Positions 1 through 9,700 of a stretch of 64,000 nucleotides of DNA are shown in pieces. The translations under genes were made by a program, and so were the position numbers. This DNA is from Mucor racemosus (Eukaryota > Mucoromycota > Mucoromycetes > Mucorales > Mucoraceae): contig JAPEHQ010000009.1 in assembly GCA_027405735.1 (NCBI GenBank), forward strand, positions 930,001 through 994,000, read 5' to 3'. Position 1 is the stretch's first letter, and each line of letters opens with the position of its first letter. The notes under the pieces are model-generated. The model did no database searches. It was not told the origin of the DNA and worked only from the letters and a program-made list of their open reading frames with translations.

Positions 1-668
1 TTGAGCATAGCAAGACAGCAAGATTGAACGACTAAGTCTCTTATACTATGGTATATCAGTTTTAATTAAAAAAACGTTTTTTTTAGCTTTTCTTATATTT
101 AACCATATATGGTCTGAAAATTCAGTTTTTGTAGCGGACATTTTCAGGGACTCATTTTATCCTTACCAACACATGATTTTTATCAAAAAACAGAAAAATC
201 AAATTTTGATACCAAAATCGACGTTTAAATATACTACATTGTGAGAGAAAATTGTAGCCATAACTAATACACATTTTATAAAAGCTTAATATTAAATGTT
301 AAGTAACGAAACTTTGCACTTTTGGCCCAAAAACGGTTTTTTGATTAAAGGATTTTCATGTAATATTTTGCAATAAAAATGTTTGTTATTTTTTATTGAG
401 CAAATAGAGCGCTACATTTTTTATATGCTTATATTTTTTGTTTTTTTAATTGGTAGTATAATCAACTCTAGATTTGCAAAACCAGAAAAAAAAAATTAAA
501 AAATGTCAAAATTGATGATCTGGACAAGAATAATTTTTGAAATTAATATTCCGCTTATAAGCCTTGTGAGTCTTAAAAATAAGAAATTTTATAATACTTC
601 AGAACTTTTTCAAGAATTTGCGATGCTGTATCCACTTGATTCAAGCTTATTATTGTAAATGTTTATAC
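1..668 (+). repeat. Dispersed repeat family R, copy 1 (left end cut by window)
   Basis: AT-rich non-coding sequence that recurs four more times: about 8030-9060 and 12490-13502 on this strand, and 45350-46086 and 49320-50300 inverted. Shared landmarks are a 'CTCTTATACTATGGTATAT' block near 38, 'GGGACTCATTTTATCC' near 148 and a long shared tail ending 'TATCCACTTGATTCAAGCTT'. At about 668 this copy stops matching and runs into family T, so it is truncated there. No coding potential is visible. In copies 2, 4 and 5 the family continues into a dynein intermediate chain fragment. Confidence 0.85.
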
Positions 669-735
669 ATACTTTTATAATCACCAGTTTTTCTGCAGGT
701 AGATATTGAATTTAGACCAAAAAAGCATTAATTAT

Positions 736-963
736 TGTAGGTTTTTGCCTATTATTTATGTTAAATCTCATTTCAATCCCATATTGAACCTGACATCCAA
801 ATGGAATTGAAATGGTATAAATACTTTTAGAATCCAGGACCTGATGGCTCCTGGCTTCCTTTTTTAACTTAATAATAAAGACCCTACGTTCTCCGTGATA
901 TAATCGCTTGTAGTCTTTATTTTATTTGTATTGGAAATAATCGTTATCTACATATAACTCTCA
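736..963 (+). repeat. 5' LTR of the gypsy element
   Basis: Starts TGTAGG and ends CTCTCA. A TATA-like GTATAAATAC at about 815-824 and AATAATAAAG near 870 give a plausible U3/R/U5 layout. The sequence just after the LTR is a T-run followed by ATATCAACG; it has no TGG start typical of a site complementary to a tRNA 3' CCA end. A diverged solo copy of the same family lies at 47505-47742. Confidence 0.95.
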
Positions 964-1042
964 TTTTTTTATATCAACGTTCTTGAACGATAGCTCGAAT
1001 ATTATTAAGATAAATCCCCTGTAAATCTCGTCTATTTAAACT

Positions 1043-3619
1043 ATGTCCGAAATTTATCAAAATTCTCAAAGAAGTAACCAATCTTCTAATGCTGAAGTAA
1101 CTGGAAACAGTAACCGAAGTGAAGTTGACGGCGGTAACTCCAGAACCTCTTATGAGGATGGAAATATTACCCACTCTCCTATACAATTGATCGAGCTCGA
1201 TGAACTTGAGAATATGGACCTTGACGATGGTAATATTGAATACCCTAGTCTGTCGTCTATTAAAAGTTCAGGACCTCCAAATCTTTTTATTAATCCCATG
1301 GGTAATAACCAAAACCATGAAATTCAATTTAATAATCCAACTGTGGTTGGTGGTGTTGTTACGTCCGACATCTTAAGCGGCTCTCAAAACACATCAGTTT
1401 GTAACAATCATACGGATAAGGGTAAAGCTCATGAACCATCAGGTTCAATTGCTGAAAATACTAGTGTAAGCACTTCTTTTCAAAATAACTTTACTCCCTC
1501 TGCAATGAAATCTAAATTTGCTCCTGTTGCCCAAAACGATTTTGAGGATAGTGAGAAGGAGACTAGAATGATGATGGAGAACATCCATCGTCAAATTAGA
1601 CAACTTCTTATGTCTGATGATCCGGATGCGGATAATAAGATACAAATTTTGAAAACTAAATCAACCACATTAAATGGGATGTTAACTGAAATCCGTAATA
1701 TGGCACCTAAAGACCAATCGGTAACTACTAATCCAATGATGAATAATCATGGTCAACCCCAAGTATTAACCATGATGGAACAGAATAAATTTAAGGTTCC
1801 CATGGATAAGATTCCTAAGTTCGATATTGAAATTTGCAACTATCCCACGCAAACATATCAAATGAGGGCTCTTGATAAAACAACTATTGTATCGTACCGA
1901 ACAGTTGAAGATTTTATTGAAGCATTCGAATCTATCTTTGTATTCTATAACACGAACATCGATAAGCATTGGGACAAAGCTTTGAAACAATCGTTCATCA
2001 CCTCGATGGATACGGCACCAAGAGATTGGCTGCTCCATGAAATCAAGGTTAGCAAGTTTCGATACAAATGTTGGAATGACATGAAAGATAAACTAATCAA
2101 AAAGTATTTGGAAACATATACTAATGATGATTACGTTGGTCAAGTGTTTCTGATGCGTCAACATCCCACGGAACCCTTAATGAATTATCTGCAACGCTAT
2201 GTCATTTTGCTTACCAAGGCAAAAATGCAAGATACTCACAATAAGGCCGTCGAATGTTTCATGTCCTTGCAGGGTTACGTTAAAACGTACCTCAAATCTA
2301 AATTACCAGAGTTACGAAGCTCTAAAAACAATGACAGGATCAGTTGTCCCGACCCTCTTCTTCCCAACGAGAATTTACATTCTCTAATGGAATTATTGGA
2401 ATCGCATACACACAGTGTCCATCGCGAATTATCAGATCGATATGCAGTTGAATCAGCAAAGCGATCTAAAGCTAGAAGTATCAATGATAAAAAACGTACT
2501 CGCCCTGAGGATGAAATTCCCAATGAGGATACTTCTTCACCTCCTAAACGAGTGGATCGTAGAGAACCTCAACGTCCATACCAACCTTTTACTGGTAACC
2601 CCACCAAATCTTTATGTGGCCACTGTAAAAAGGTTGAATACGTCCCTGGTCATCAATGTCCTGAAAGATCAGAATATTATCGTCGTCGTGCTGAGAAAGA
2701 GAATGCACTTCCAGATAATAATAGAACAGGTACGTTCGCTGTAAGACGAAAATCTTTCATTGAACATTTATCTAATCCAGATCATCATGAACCTTACACT
2801 ATAGTAAATCAAGCTAATGTAAATATGGTTCGATCATCGAAAACAACCGCTGGTCAACTTAATCAAGCGACCTCGGACGCCATTGAGGATACGGAAGATA
2901 TGGTTAGAGCATTAGCTGATATCCTTAAAAAATACAATCCCATGTCAGACGACGATGATCTAATGGAATACGTTGATCAGAGTTTGACTACGGAACCACT
3001 TGTCGCTCCTGGCATTTTAGAAAACAATGGTAAATACCACAAATTCTTATGTAGTATGCTACATACTACTAAGAAAAGACAAATGATTGATGACAATGAT
3101 ATACTAAATCAAAATCCTTACTCTCCTTTGTCACCTTTCTTATTGTTGGGAACACATAGGCAACTAGCGTTAATTGACTCTGGTTCAGATATTTCATTAT
3201 TATCTTCTGACTTATGTAATAAATACAATATCACAATCAACCCTTGCTTGAATATTCAGATAACTCTAGCAAATAATGAACATGTACCTTTATTGGGAAA
3301 AACAGATCAGATCCTAATTAAATATAATGGACGTAATATCAAACACTCCTTTTTTGTGATGAACGAATTGGGAAATGGAAAACAATCCCTGTTTGGTTGC
3401 GATCTCTTTTCCAAATTGGGCATATCTCTGTCAGGTGTTGCATTTAATTGGGATGATAATAAAGTTCTATATAATGATGCCATTGTTGATGAACAATACC
3501 AGCCTAATATATCCAACGCTGGCACTGAAAGTGAACACGCTCGATTATTGAAAGCGCTTGAACCAGCGATCCAACGTAATCAAGCGATTGACATTCGTGA
3601 ACATTGTCCTCACCCTTGA
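1043..3619 (+). CDS. gag-PR: Gag-protease polyprotein of the gypsy element
   Basis: 858 codons from ATG to TGA. The N-terminal half is an acidic, Asn/Ser-rich leader followed by a retrotransposon gag region (about residues 250-480). A basic stretch then precedes a zinc knuckle of the Cys-x2-Cys-x8-His-x-Cys type (about residues 525-540), the spaced form common in chromoviruses. An aspartic protease follows, with a catalytic IDSGSD motif (Asp at about residue 712). The ORF ends in TGA (3617-3619), and the pol ORF continues in the same frame with no other stop. Gag packages the element's RNA and the protease cleaves the polyprotein. The break lies after the protease rather than between gag and protease, so it may be a point mutation or a readthrough site. 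Confidence 0.93.
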   Translation: MSEIYQNSQRSNQSSNAEVTGNSNRSEVDGGNSRTSYEDGNITHSPIQLIELDELENMDLDDGNIEYPSLSSIKSSGPPNLFINPMGNNQNHEIQFNNPTVVGGVVTSDILSGSQNTSVCNNHTDKGKAHEPSGSIAENTSVSTSFQNNFTPSAMKSKFAPVAQNDFEDSEKETRMMMENIHRQIRQLLMSDDPDADNKIQILKTKSTTLNGMLTEIRNMAPKDQSVTTNPMMNNHGQPQVLTMMEQNKFKVPMDKIPKFDIEICNYPTQTYQMRALDKTTIVSYRTVEDFIEAFESIFVFYNTNIDKHWDKALKQSFITSMDTAPRDWLLHEIKVSKFRYKCWNDMKDKLIKKYLETYTNDDYVGQVFLMRQHPTEPLMNYLQRYVILLTKAKMQDTHNKAVECFMSLQGYVKTYLKSKLPELRSSKNNDRISCPDPLLPNENLHSLMELLESHTHSVHRELSDRYAVESAKRSKARSINDKKRTRPEDEIPNEDTSSPPKRVDRREPQRPYQPFTGNPTKSLCGHCKKVEYVPGHQCPERSEYYRRRAEKENALPDNNRTGTFAVRRKSFIEHLSNPDHHEPYTIVNQANVNMVRSSKTTAGQLNQATSDAIEDTEDMVRALADILKKYNPMSDDDDLMEYVDQSLTTEPLVAPGILENNGKYHKFLCSMLHTTKKRQMIDDNDILNQNPYSPLSPFLLLGTHRQLALIDSGSDISLLSSDLCNKYNITINPCLNIQITLANNEHVPLLGKTDQILIKYNGRNIKHSFFVMNELGNGKQSLFGCDLFSKLGISLSGVAFNWDDNKVLYNDAIVDEQYQPNISNAGTESEHARLLKALEPAIQRNQAIDIREHCPHP

Positions 3620-6600
3620 GCTCTAATCAAGCTAGATACTATACCCAATGAAACCAGAGCTCGTCGTCAATATAAAATTGCTGAAAAATTGATGCCTGTG
3701 TTTGATGAAACTGTAAAAGAATGGTTAAAGAATGGTGTTATTAAACCCGCACCACCTAGTCCTTGGAACAATCCAGTGACCTTTGCTCCTAAACGAAAGG
3801 GCGATGGCACCATGTCCTGGCGAACCTGCTTGGATGTGCGTGAACTGAACAGTATCCTTTTAGAGACTAGCCTTGACCATTATAGCATCAAATTACCATC
3901 AGATATTTTCAAGCAAGCGACTGGCGCTGCTATATATTCTTGCATTGATGTCACGACCGCGTACCTGAGACTACCCCTAAATGTTTCAGATCAAGTTAAA
4001 ACAAGTTTCCAACATCGTAATTCTGCATATTGCTTCATTTCGTGCCCTTACGGGATTACTTTTGTCGGGAGCGCTTGGTCGCGTTTATTAGACAACATTC
4101 TCGGGGATCTTCCGTTCTGTTTGACATATATCGATGACGTTTATTGTGTAACACAAACAAACGATATGGATCTACATGCAAAGCAGTTAAGTATCATTAT
4201 TGATCGTTTAACAAAGAATAAACTCATCCTGAATATGGCTAAAGCTCACATTGGTAAAACAGCCATTGTGGTATTGGGTCAAACAATTAGCCGTCAGGGT
4301 CGCAGCATTTGCACCAAGCGTCTAACTAATATTTGCGATGTACCATATCCACAACATCCAAAAGCTCTTAAATCTTGTCTGGGTATGTTCACTTATATGC
4401 GCGATCATTGTCCAATGGCCAGTAAATTAACTTGGCGACTCGATGCTCTCCGTAATATTGGTGATTCTGTCCCTATTCAATGGGCACCCGAACTAAAACA
4501 TGATTTTGATACAATCAAAGAAGTATTAGCATCCAAGCTCGTATTATCTCCTATTGATCCATCCTTACCTTTGATTGTGGCAGTTGATGCCAGTGATCAC
4601 GCTTTAGGCACATGCTTATTTCAGGAGCTCAAATATACCCAAGCGAGTGGCGATCATGATGACGCTACCCCAAAAACAATTACCAAAATCAGATATATCG
4701 CATTTCATAGTCGAAGCCTATCCAAAAGCGAACGCAATTGGCATGTGCAACGTCGTGAATTGGCTGCTATTGCCATGGCATTAAAAGTGTACGATGACTT
4801 TCTCTTCGGACGTCATTTCATACTATATTCAGATCATCGCAGCTTGACATATCTCTTCACACAAACACCAATTAATGAACACTTTGTTGATTACTTTGAT
4901 ACTCTACTAAGACACTCTTTTGAAATTCGTCACTTGAGTGGATTACAGAATGTATTACCTGATTTTTTATCACGCCTTTATCATTCTGATAATCAAGCTG
5001 ATGGGGCCGATGGGAATAATAGTTCCAAAGTATACAAACAACGAAAGGGTTTTTCATTGACAAATGCGGTGAATAAAGAAACCTCGTTCAAACCTAAAAG
5101 TATTGAACATTTTACCAATAACAAATCTACAAGATTAGTAGCGTTTGCTCAAGCAACCCACAAATTTAGTGAACAAAACTATGTGATTGTACCAGAGGCT
5201 GATAGAAAAACATTATTGAAGGAAATTCATAATGAAAGTGGCCATTTTGGAGCAGACAACATTGTAAAATCAATCCGAAATCAAAATATGAATTGGTCCG
5301 GGATACTACAAGACGCAATTGATATTGTTAGTAGTTGTTCGACTTGTGCCAAATTCAATATAAAGAAAAAAGGATACTCCCCTTCACGATCTGTTTATTG
5401 CTATCTTCCAGGAGATGGTTATGTAATGGATTTAGCGGGTCCGTTCTCATCTAATTCAAACCTGTACACTTACCTATTAATAATGGTAGATGTATGTACT
5501 CGTTTCGTAATCCTAAAACCCTTGGTTGACAAAACAGCTAAAAGTGTTGCGGTCGCAATGATCGAAGCATTTGGCATTATCGGCCTTCCACGATTTTTTG
5601 TAGCATCAGATCATGGTGCAGAATGGGCGAATCAATTACATACGATGCTATTTCAATCTATGCAAATTGAGAAACGCTATTCGACACAATACCATCCTGA
5701 AGGCAACGGAATTTCTGAGCGATATGTGGGCATTGTAAAGAAAACTTTAGCAAAGTTGTTAAATGGAAACATTGAAGACTGGCACAACTACCTACCTATA
5801 TGTGCATTGCTAATTAATAACAAAATATCAAAGAAATTACAAAGCTCACCTTTTTCATTAATGTACGCTCGTAACATGAACGCACCTATTAATTATTATG
5901 ACCCTCAAGGCAACTTGAAAAGTAAACGCTACATGTCCAATGAAGAGCTCTTGAAGCGCATTGATTACATGGGACAATTAGTTTTTCCAGCAATTGCAGA
6001 ACAACATCAACGGTACACTGATAAATTGCATGGTAAAATTGATCAGAAAAATGTGCAGGTTAATTTTAAAGCAGGAACTTACGTGATGCATAAAATTCTA
6101 CACAAAACTAATGCGTTTGCACCATCATATGTGGGACCATATCAGGTTATTCGACAGAATGATGGGGGTGCATATATTTTACGGGACGAAGAAGGCATGT
6201 TAATGTCTCGGAACTATGTAGCTTCTGAACTAAAGACAATCAACCAAGAAGAGATCGTTCCAAAGAGCGAATTATTTGAGGTTGAGGCAATTATTCAAGA
6301 TAATGGTAATCCACAAAATCGCGAATATTTAGTGAAATGGAAAAATTATAATAAGGATCATAATTCATGGGTCAAAACTGATGACTTTACTGATACCGAA
6401 TTTATTATTGATTATTGGAAAAAAGTAAAGAAAGATCATGCAGGACGACCTGTTGATGTAAAGAAAATAATTAATGATAAAAGAAAACAAGCACAAAATC
6501 ACATAAAAAATGATTTCGCGCCAAGTAATATTTATCGTGAAATTGCTGAATCACCTGATTTTGCAACTGATATTCCACAGATCCAAACAAATATTATCCA

Positions 6601-6799
6601 TAAGAAGCATTCGGGACTGAAAACCCCAACTAAAATGATCACACGACAAATGGCCCAGAGAAATTTCCAACTTAGTGAAGCAAATTCTATTGAAATCCAA
6701 GATGGTAAACGAAAATTTGGGACATTTGACTACCACCAGCTAAACAATTCAAACAAGAAATCTAAGGATGAATTGCGTAGCAAACAACAAACCTATTAG
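3620..6799 (+). CDS. pol: Pol: reverse transcriptase, RNase H, integrase, chromodomain
   Basis: The frame is open from just after the gag TGA; the first ATG is at 3689. Reverse transcriptase shows the YIDD active site (codons from 4127) preceded by LDVRELN-like and CIDVTTAY motifs. RNase H follows, with a VDASDHALG start. The integrase has an N-terminal HHCC finger (His at 'HNESGHFG', Cys at 'SCSTC') and a DDE core with Asp in 'MDLAGPF', Asp in 'ASDHGAEW' and Glu in 'NGISERY'. A C-terminal chromodomain has the 'YLVKWKNYN..HNSWV' signature, which places it in the chromoviruses; such domains target integration to particular chromatin. Translation must come by suppression of the TGA, or this copy is non-autonomous. 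Apart from that stop the frame is clean. Confidence 0.94.
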   Translation, partial: ALIKLDTIPNETRARRQYKIAEKLMPVFDETVKEWLKNGVIKPAPPSPWNNPVTFAPKRKGDGTMSWRTCLDVRELNSILLETSLDHYSIKLPSDIFKQATGAAIYSCIDVTTAYLRLPLNVSDQVKTSFQHRNSAYCFISCPYGITFVGSAWSRLLDNILGDLPFCLTYIDDVYCVTQTNDMDLHAKQLSIIIDRLTKNKLILNMAKAHIGKTAIVVLGQTISRQGRSICTKRLTNICDVPYPQHPKALKSCLGMFTYMRDHCPMASKLTWRLDALRNIGDSVPIQWAPELKHDFDTIKEVLASKLVLSPIDPSLPLIVAVDASDHALGTCLFQELKYTQASGDHDDATPKTITKIRYIAFHSRSLSKSERNWHVQRRELAAIAMALKVYDDFLFGRHFILYSDHRSLTYLFTQTPINEHFVDYFDTLLRHSFEIRHLSGLQNVLPDFLSRLYHSDNQADGADGNNSSKVYKQRKGFSLTNAVNKETSFKPKSIEHFTNNKSTRLVAFAQATHKFSEQNYVIVPEADRKTLLKEIHNESGHFGADNIVKSIRNQNMNWSGILQDAIDIVSSCSTCAKFNIKKKGYSPSRSVYCYLPGDGYVMDLAGPFSSNSNLYTYLLIMVDVCTRFVILKPLVDKTAKSVAVAMIEAFGIIGLPRFFVASDHGAEWANQLHTMLFQSMQIEKRYSTQYHPEGNGISERYVGIVKKTLAKLLNGNIEDWHNYLPICALLINNKISKKLQSSPFSLMYARNMNAPINYYDPQGNLKSKRYMSNEELLKRIDYMGQLVFPAIAEQHQRYTDKLHGKIDQKNVQVNFKAGTYVMHKILHKTNAFAPSYVGPYQVIRQNDGGAYILRDEEGMLMSRNYVASELKTINQEEIVPKSELFEVEAIIQDNGNPQNREYLVKWKNYNKDHNSWVKTDDFTDTEFIIDYWKKVKKDHAGRPVDVKKIINDKRKQAQNHIKNDFAPSNIYREIAESPDFATDIPQIQTNIIHKKHSGLKTPTKMITRQMAQRNFQLSEANSIEIQDGKRKFGTFDYHQLNNSNKKSKDELRSKQQTY

Positions 6800-6822
6800 A
6801 ACTAACAACTGTAGACGAGTTT

Positions 6823-6834
6823 GGTGGGGGAGAA
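6823..6834 (+). promoter_or_regulatory. Polypurine tract of the gypsy element
   Basis: A G-rich purine run (GGTGGGGGAGAA, with one T) lies directly against the TG of the 3' LTR, the expected position of the plus-strand DNA primer for reverse transcription. Confidence 0.8.
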
Positions 6835-7062
6835 TGTAGGTTTTTGCCTATTATTTATGTTAAATCTCATTTCAATCCCATATTGAACCTGACATCCAAA
6901 TGGAATTGAAATGGTATAAATACTTTTAGAATCCAGGACCTGATGGCTCCTGGCTTCCTTTTTTAACTTAATAATAAAGACCCTACGTTCTCCGTGATAT
7001 AATCGCTTGTAGTCTTTATTTTATTTGTATTGGAAATAATCGTTATCTACATATAACTCTCA
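6835..7062 (+). repeat. 3' LTR of the gypsy element
   Basis: 228 bp, read as identical to the 5' LTR. It is followed at once by the target duplication ATTAT (7063-7067) and then by family T sequence that continues the pre-insertion locus. Confidence 0.95.
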
Positions 7063-7327
7063 ATTATAACGTAGATGATGGAACAAACTGACCAAGTCTT
7101 GGATGCTTTTTTTGTCCGAGAAAAATATTATAACGCGCCCTAAAATTAACAATTAATAATTCATTTCCAAATAAACAATAGGAAAAACATGTACTTGTAC
7201 CTGCTACTTGATTTCAGTTTATAAAAAGTATTTGTCTTTTTTGTTGTAGTTTCAAATACAAATAAAAGATCTGAGGAAAGAGTGGGGAAGAAGACAGAAA
7301 AATAATTCTAAATCAGTCGATTTTGTG
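7063..7327 (+). repeat. Dispersed family T (right half after gypsy insertion)
   Basis: Together with 669-735 this matches about 44650-44960 on the opposite strand, where it is uninterrupted. Landmarks are 'GTAGATGATGGAACAAA' and 'AACATGTACTTGTACCTGC'. It is non-coding. It is broken by the gypsy element on the left and by a solo LTR at 7328. Confidence 0.8.
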
Positions 7328-7649
7328 TGATGTATCATTCTTAACAAGATGTCAAATCCAAAAGTAAAACAATAGTTCAGGAACCGAAATTCAAGTCAAT
7401 TAAACATCAACGGAACCACGGTTCCAGCATGATATTGCAGCATGATATTACAGCATGACATTAAAGCATGATGTTCCACCATCATGCCACATTAGTATAA
7501 TAGATAACACCTATAATCCTTATAACATCATTATCTCCCTCAACTTAATTAGTATATAAACCCTCTTTATTTTCTTTTAATAAACGACAATCTCTTTACT
7601 TGATTGAATTTTCTAGTTTTATTTAACATAAACATATTCTGATAAATCA
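7328..7649 (+). mobile_element. Solo LTR, family 1 (copy A)
   Basis: 322 bp, starts TGATGTATCATTC and ends GATAAATCA, with the 5-bp target duplication TTGTG (7323-7327 and 7650-7654). It has a TATA-like AGTATATAAACCC and a short array of AGCATGAT-type repeats in the upstream half. Related copies are at 25958-26322 and 46675-47023, each with its own 5-bp duplication. No internal coding region or second LTR adjoins, so this is a solo LTR left by recombination. Confidence 0.92.
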
Positions 7650-8030
7650 TTGTGTATTACAAACAGAAATTTACAAAGGTATAAATACTTTTAGTGTTGC
7701 CAAACAGGTTGTTGTTGTTGTTCCCATTTGGTCCCCAAAAGAAGAACATGGGCAGAACTCTTTCAAACCCCAAATTTTAAATTGATATATCTCGTCAATA
7801 AGGCAATTCTGTTGAATTAGAGTAACTCACATCTGTTTTAAACCATTCAAATTATCTTCGTTATTAATTATATTATGATTGATATACTTTAATAAATTGA
7901 CTAAAAAACCTTGATCTCGTTGCTCTGCTCATCTGGGTTGCCTGTTCTGCACAAAAGTTTTTATTCTGTCCACCTGAGCAGATCATTATGATGCCCATCA
8001 TGGAAAGCATATTTTGACCGTAGTGAATCC
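7650..8030. other. Non-coding, unclassified repeat-block sequence
   Basis: AT-rich with several short GTT runs near 7710-7720. I see no gene, RNA or element boundary here beyond the target duplication at its left edge. Confidence 0.5.
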
Positions 8031-9277
8031 TAGCTTGATAGTCTGATATGCTTTATCAAATGGTAAACATTTCCTTGGAATATGAAAACAAAAAGAGAGA
8101 AACAACACAGGTAGACAAGGATTTTCAAGGCTTTACATTATTTAGCGCAATTAAAATCCTGCTAGATTGCTCATTTCGATCAATGTAAAAGCAATATTAC
8201 AGCATACAAAAAACCACAAACTAAACAAAATAGGCAATACCTGCTACCATAGAAACATACATTTTTCTATCAGAAAAACCATTTGTAATATCATAGATTC
8301 ATTAAAAAATTAAAAAGGCGAGCCCATAGAGCGACGCTGTAATTGGGCATAGCAAGATTGAACGGGCAAGTCTCTTATACTATGGTATATATCAAAGTTT
8401 TACATAAAAAAGCGGTCTTTTTTAAACTTTTCTTATATCTAACCATATATGGTCTGAAAATTCAGTTTTTGTAGCGGACATTTTCAGGGACTCATTTTAT
8501 CCTTACCAACACTCATGATTTTTATCAAAAAACAGAAAAATCAATTTTTGATACCAAAATCAACGTTTAAATATACTATATTATGAGAGAAAATTGTAGT
8601 CATAAGTAATACACATTTTTTAAAAGCTCAATATTGAATGTTAAGTAATAAAAATTTGCACTTTTGCCCCAAAAACGGATTTTTGGTTAAAGGATTTTCA
8701 TGTAATATTTTGCAATAAAAATGTTTGTTATTTTTTATTGAGCAAATAGAGCGCTACATTTTTTATATGCTTATATTTTTTGTTTTTTTAATTGGTAGTA
8801 TAATCAACTCTAGATTTGCAAAACCAGAAAAAAAAAATTAAAAAGTGTCAAAATTGATGATCTGGACAAGAATAATTTTTGAAATAAATATTCCACTTAT
8901 AAGCCTTGTGAGTCTTAAAAATAAGAGATTTTATAATACTTGAGAACTTTTTCAAGAATTTACGATGCTGTATCCACTTGATTCAAGCTTCTTATTTCTG
9001 TAAATCTTTATACATGTTAATATTGTGTGGTAGCTAATTTGATGATAATATAGTAGTCTTTATAATTATTGCGCTAAAGGTAATTTACATCGAGCTTTAA
9101 TCTTATGTTTCCAATACCATAAACATAAACATAAACATGGCCATCACTGAAACCTATTACCATCTTTTTATTCTCTTTGTCCCAAGCCAATTTATTCAAT
9201 GCTTTACTAGAACTAACTTAAGTACTTACAAATGGTTCCTTGGTATTTTCATTCAAATTCCATAAACTAAATTGACT
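8030..9277 (+). repeat. Dispersed family R, copy 2, ending in dynein fragment
   Basis: Begins near 'GATATGCTTTATCAAA' and follows copies 1, 3, 4 and 5 through the common body to about 9060. It then continues into a reverse-strand dynein intermediate chain fragment. An LTR at 9283 interrupts the family, which resumes at 9609. The start is set by where copies 2, 3 and 5 begin to agree; no terminal inverted repeat or target duplication was found for the whole unit. Confidence 0.8.
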
Positions 9278-9700
9278 GGTTCTGTAGTAAACTACATAGA
9301 CCAAGTTTTTTTAGTAATCAAATTGATCTTAGTCAACATCTAAGATCTAATAACTTTAAATCACACAAAACTTTAAAATATCAAATTGTACCACTGGTAC
9401 TTCCAAACTAGAAACTAAACCATGAAGATCTTGCTTCAAGATCTTATTACTGTATTATTAATAGAATTAGAAAATAGTATATATACCACAAAGGCTATGG
9501 TAATCCATAAACCTTTGCTTTTACTTTATATCTTAAATAAATATCAAAGAGTTATAATTGTAGTCGCAACGCTTTTTTTTGTTTAATTACTATTTTTGTA
9601 GCAGGTTCCATCTACAGTAATATCAAAGGTATCATTAGCCCCCACCTTATGATAAGTGTCAATCTAAAGTCAGAAACATCCCATTGGCATTGCAACAAGC
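9066..9700 (-). pseudogene. Captured dynein intermediate chain fragment, copy 1, split by an LTR
   Basis: Read on the minus strand from 9700 to 9066, with the LTR at 9283-9603 skipped, the sequence encodes a degraded version of the last WD repeat of cytoplasmic dynein intermediate chain. The order is a VDGTSQLNL-like stretch, an ENTxEPFVS-like stretch, then LNKLAWDKEN and FSDGHVYVY. Here the exon end has lost its donor (GTAAG reads as an altered sequence) and there are substitutions in the AIGSS motif. Frameshifts or stops break the frame. Copies at 45125-45250 and 48942-49212 share the same segment, so it was captured once and then amplified with family R. Confidence 0.75.
9283..9603 (+). 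mobile_element. Solo LTR, family 2
   Basis: 321 bp, starts TGTAGTAAACTAC and ends TTTTGTAGCA, flanked by GGTTC (9278-9282 and 9604-9608). The empty site is visible inverted at 49033-49037 in the third dynein-fragment copy. A second copy, itself heavily interrupted, is at 24520-25816. Confidence 0.93.

Larger units (their letters stand above)
736..7062 (+). mobile_element. Ty3/Gypsy chromovirus, full-length LTR retrotransposon
   Basis: A 6,327-bp element bounded by two 228-bp LTRs (736-963 and 6835-7062), both starting TG and ending CA. The LTRs appear identical when read base by base, which implies a very recent insertion. It is flanked by the 5-bp duplication ATTAT (731-735 and 7063-7067). 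The uninterrupted target is present inverted at about 44838-44870 with a single ATAAT at 44851-44855, which confirms both boundaries. Order: LTR, gag-protease ORF, reverse transcriptase-RNase H-integrase-chromodomain ORF, purine-rich tract (6823-6834), LTR. It sits in a copy of repeat family T. Confidence 0.97.
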
